The notes under the pieces were generated by a model. That model did not search any database, was not told the origin of the DNA, and saw only the letters and a list, made by a program, of their open reading frames with translations. This document shows, piece after piece, positions 4,789-5,550 of a DNA stretch of 5,550 nucleotides (the stretch's first letter is position 1; every line of letters starts with the position of its first letter). Made by a program: the position numbers and the translations under genes. Origin of the DNA: Pseudomonadota bacterium (GTDB lineage: Bacteria > Pseudomonadota > Alphaproteobacteria > Rhizobiales > Rhizobiaceae); assembly GCA_023422735.1 (NCBI GenBank), contig JAFAGL010000029.1:1-5550 (forward strand), given 5' to 3'.

Positions 4789-5550
4789 ATGTTGATTATC
4801 GGGCCCGACTGGGTTGATCGCTCGCTGACCTATGAGGGACTGGTGGAAACCCTTCGCGGTGCCTTTCGCGACGGCGCGGTGCAACCGGTGCGCCATCATC
4901 ACAATATCGAACGTGCGAATGGAGCCGATGCCACTCTTCTGCTGATGCCGGCCTGGACCGATATGGCCGGATCAGGCGACCAGAACGAAGACGGCGCCTT
5001 TATCGGGATCAAGATCGTCACCGTTTCGCCCGACAACAATACGGTCGGCAAGCCGGCCGTGATGGGCAATTATCTGCTGCTGGATGGCCCGACTGGCGAA
5101 CCGCTTGCCTTGATCGACGGACAAAAGCTTACCGTTTGGCGTACGGCCTGTGCTTCGGCACTGGCCGCGAGCTATCTGGCACGCGAGGACGCCAAAACGC
5201 TGCTCATCGCCGGCGCCGGTGCCTTGTCGACGCATCTTGCGAAGGCGCATCGCGCTGTTCGACCGATTGAGCGCGTTCTTGTCTGGAACCGCACATCCGC
5301 CAACGCCCAAAAGACCGTGGACGCGCTGAAAGCCGAGGGAATCGCTGCTGAACTTCGCGAAGATCTGGATAATGCGCAGCAGGAAGCCGATATTATCTCC
5401 TGCGCTACGCTTTCAACTGTGCCCCTGGTCAAGGGCGCGCTCTTGAAGCCCGGAACGCATGTCGACCTGGTGGGCGCCTTTTCGCTGACCATGCGTGAAA
5501 GCGATGATGAAGCGATCCGCCGGTCGAGAGTTTTCGTGGATACTCGGGCC
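4789..5550 (+). CDS. Ornithine cyclodeaminase/mu-crystallin family protein, N-terminal 254 codons (cut by right edge)
   Basis: Members of this NAD(P)-dependent family include ornithine cyclodeaminase, alanine dehydrogenase, ketimine reductase (mu-crystallin) and delta-1-pyrroline-2-carboxylate reductase. The frame is open without a stop to the window end, giving 254 of the usual roughly 315-330 residues. Visible are the substrate-binding Lys75 in FIGIKIVTVSPDN, the family Arg118 in LTVWRTACASALAASYLAR (114-132), and a Rossmann segment KTLLIAGAGALSTHLAKAHRAV (136-157) with GAGALS where many members have GTGAQA. The second strand VLVWNR is present, as are ADIISCAT (200-207) and THVDLVGAFSLTMRESD (223-239). 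In ornithine cyclodeaminase the last motif carries a catalytic Asp (GGD or GAD type); here the position is Phe231 (GAF). This argues against true cyclodeaminase and for a reductase such as a pyrroline-2-carboxylate reductase, which is an inference. It follows lapA by 56 bases and may share its transcript. The C-terminus is missing, so no gene symbol is given. Confidence 0.88.
   Translation, partial: MLIIGPDWVDRSLTYEGLVETLRGAFRDGAVQPVRHHHNIERANGADATLLLMPAWTDMAGSGDQNEDGAFIGIKIVTVSPDNNTVGKPAVMGNYLLLDGPTGEPLALIDGQKLTVWRTACASALAASYLAREDAKTLLIAGAGALSTHLAKAHRAVRPIERVLVWNRTSANAQKTVDALKAEGIAAELREDLDNAQQEADIISCATLSTVPLVKGALLKPGTHVDLVGAFSLTMRESDDEAIRRSRVFVDTRA

Noticed and set aside
4972..5492. Two minus-strand frames opposite the cyclodeaminase-family gene
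   Set aside because: They are antisense to a continuous, well-supported frame with family motifs; their products look like composition artefacts.
1..5550. CRISPR array, insertion sequence, tRNA, rRNA, prophage or defence cassette
   Set aside because: No regularly spaced repeats, transposase, terminal inverted repeats, tRNA-like folds or phage genes were seen; the genes are ordinary chromosomal housekeeping and envelope genes.

Overview
The window looks like chromosomal core sequence from an alphaproteobacterium of the order Hyphomicrobiales (Rhizobiales), probably close to Brucella/Ochrobactrum. The reasons are the gene order lptC-lptA-lptB-rpoN, the ihfB-lapA pair, moderately high GC, and protein details such as an N-terminally extended LptB and a 94-residue IHF beta. 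The genus is an inference from remembered gene order and protein style, not from a search.

Left half, minus strand (about 1-2584): a compact gene string transcribed right to left, lptC > lptA > lptB > rpoN. lptC and lptA overlap and lptA and lptB are 6 bases apart. rpoN follows after about 180 bases and runs off the left edge, with only its first 96 codons present. LptC (bitopic inner-membrane protein), LptA (periplasmic bridge) and LptB (cytoplasmic ATPase) are three parts of the machine that moves lipopolysaccharide from the inner to the outer membrane. RpoN is sigma-54. The lptB-rpoN gap holds a possible promoter and stacked inverted repeats ending in a T run.

Centre (2585-2898): a divergent non-coding region of about 314 bases that should hold the promoters of lptC (left) and sppA (right). 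I see small palindromes there but no gene.

Right half, plus strand (2899-5550): sppA (single-domain signal peptide peptidase with an intact Ser/Lys dyad), a possible terminator, ihfB (IHF beta subunit), lapA (two-helix inner-membrane protein of the LapA/DUF1049 family), and the first 254 codons of an ornithine cyclodeaminase/mu-crystallin family gene that continues past the right edge.

Most of the window concerns envelope upkeep (LPS export, membrane peptide degradation, LapA) plus two global regulators (sigma-54 and IHF), which cooperate at sigma-54 promoters in many bacteria. I found no mobile element, CRISPR array, tRNA or rRNA, and no convincing undescribed system. The points worth a second look are small: RNA-structure candidates around rpoN and at stop codons, an atypical active-site motif in the cyclodeaminase-family protein, and a family-atypical insert in LptA.
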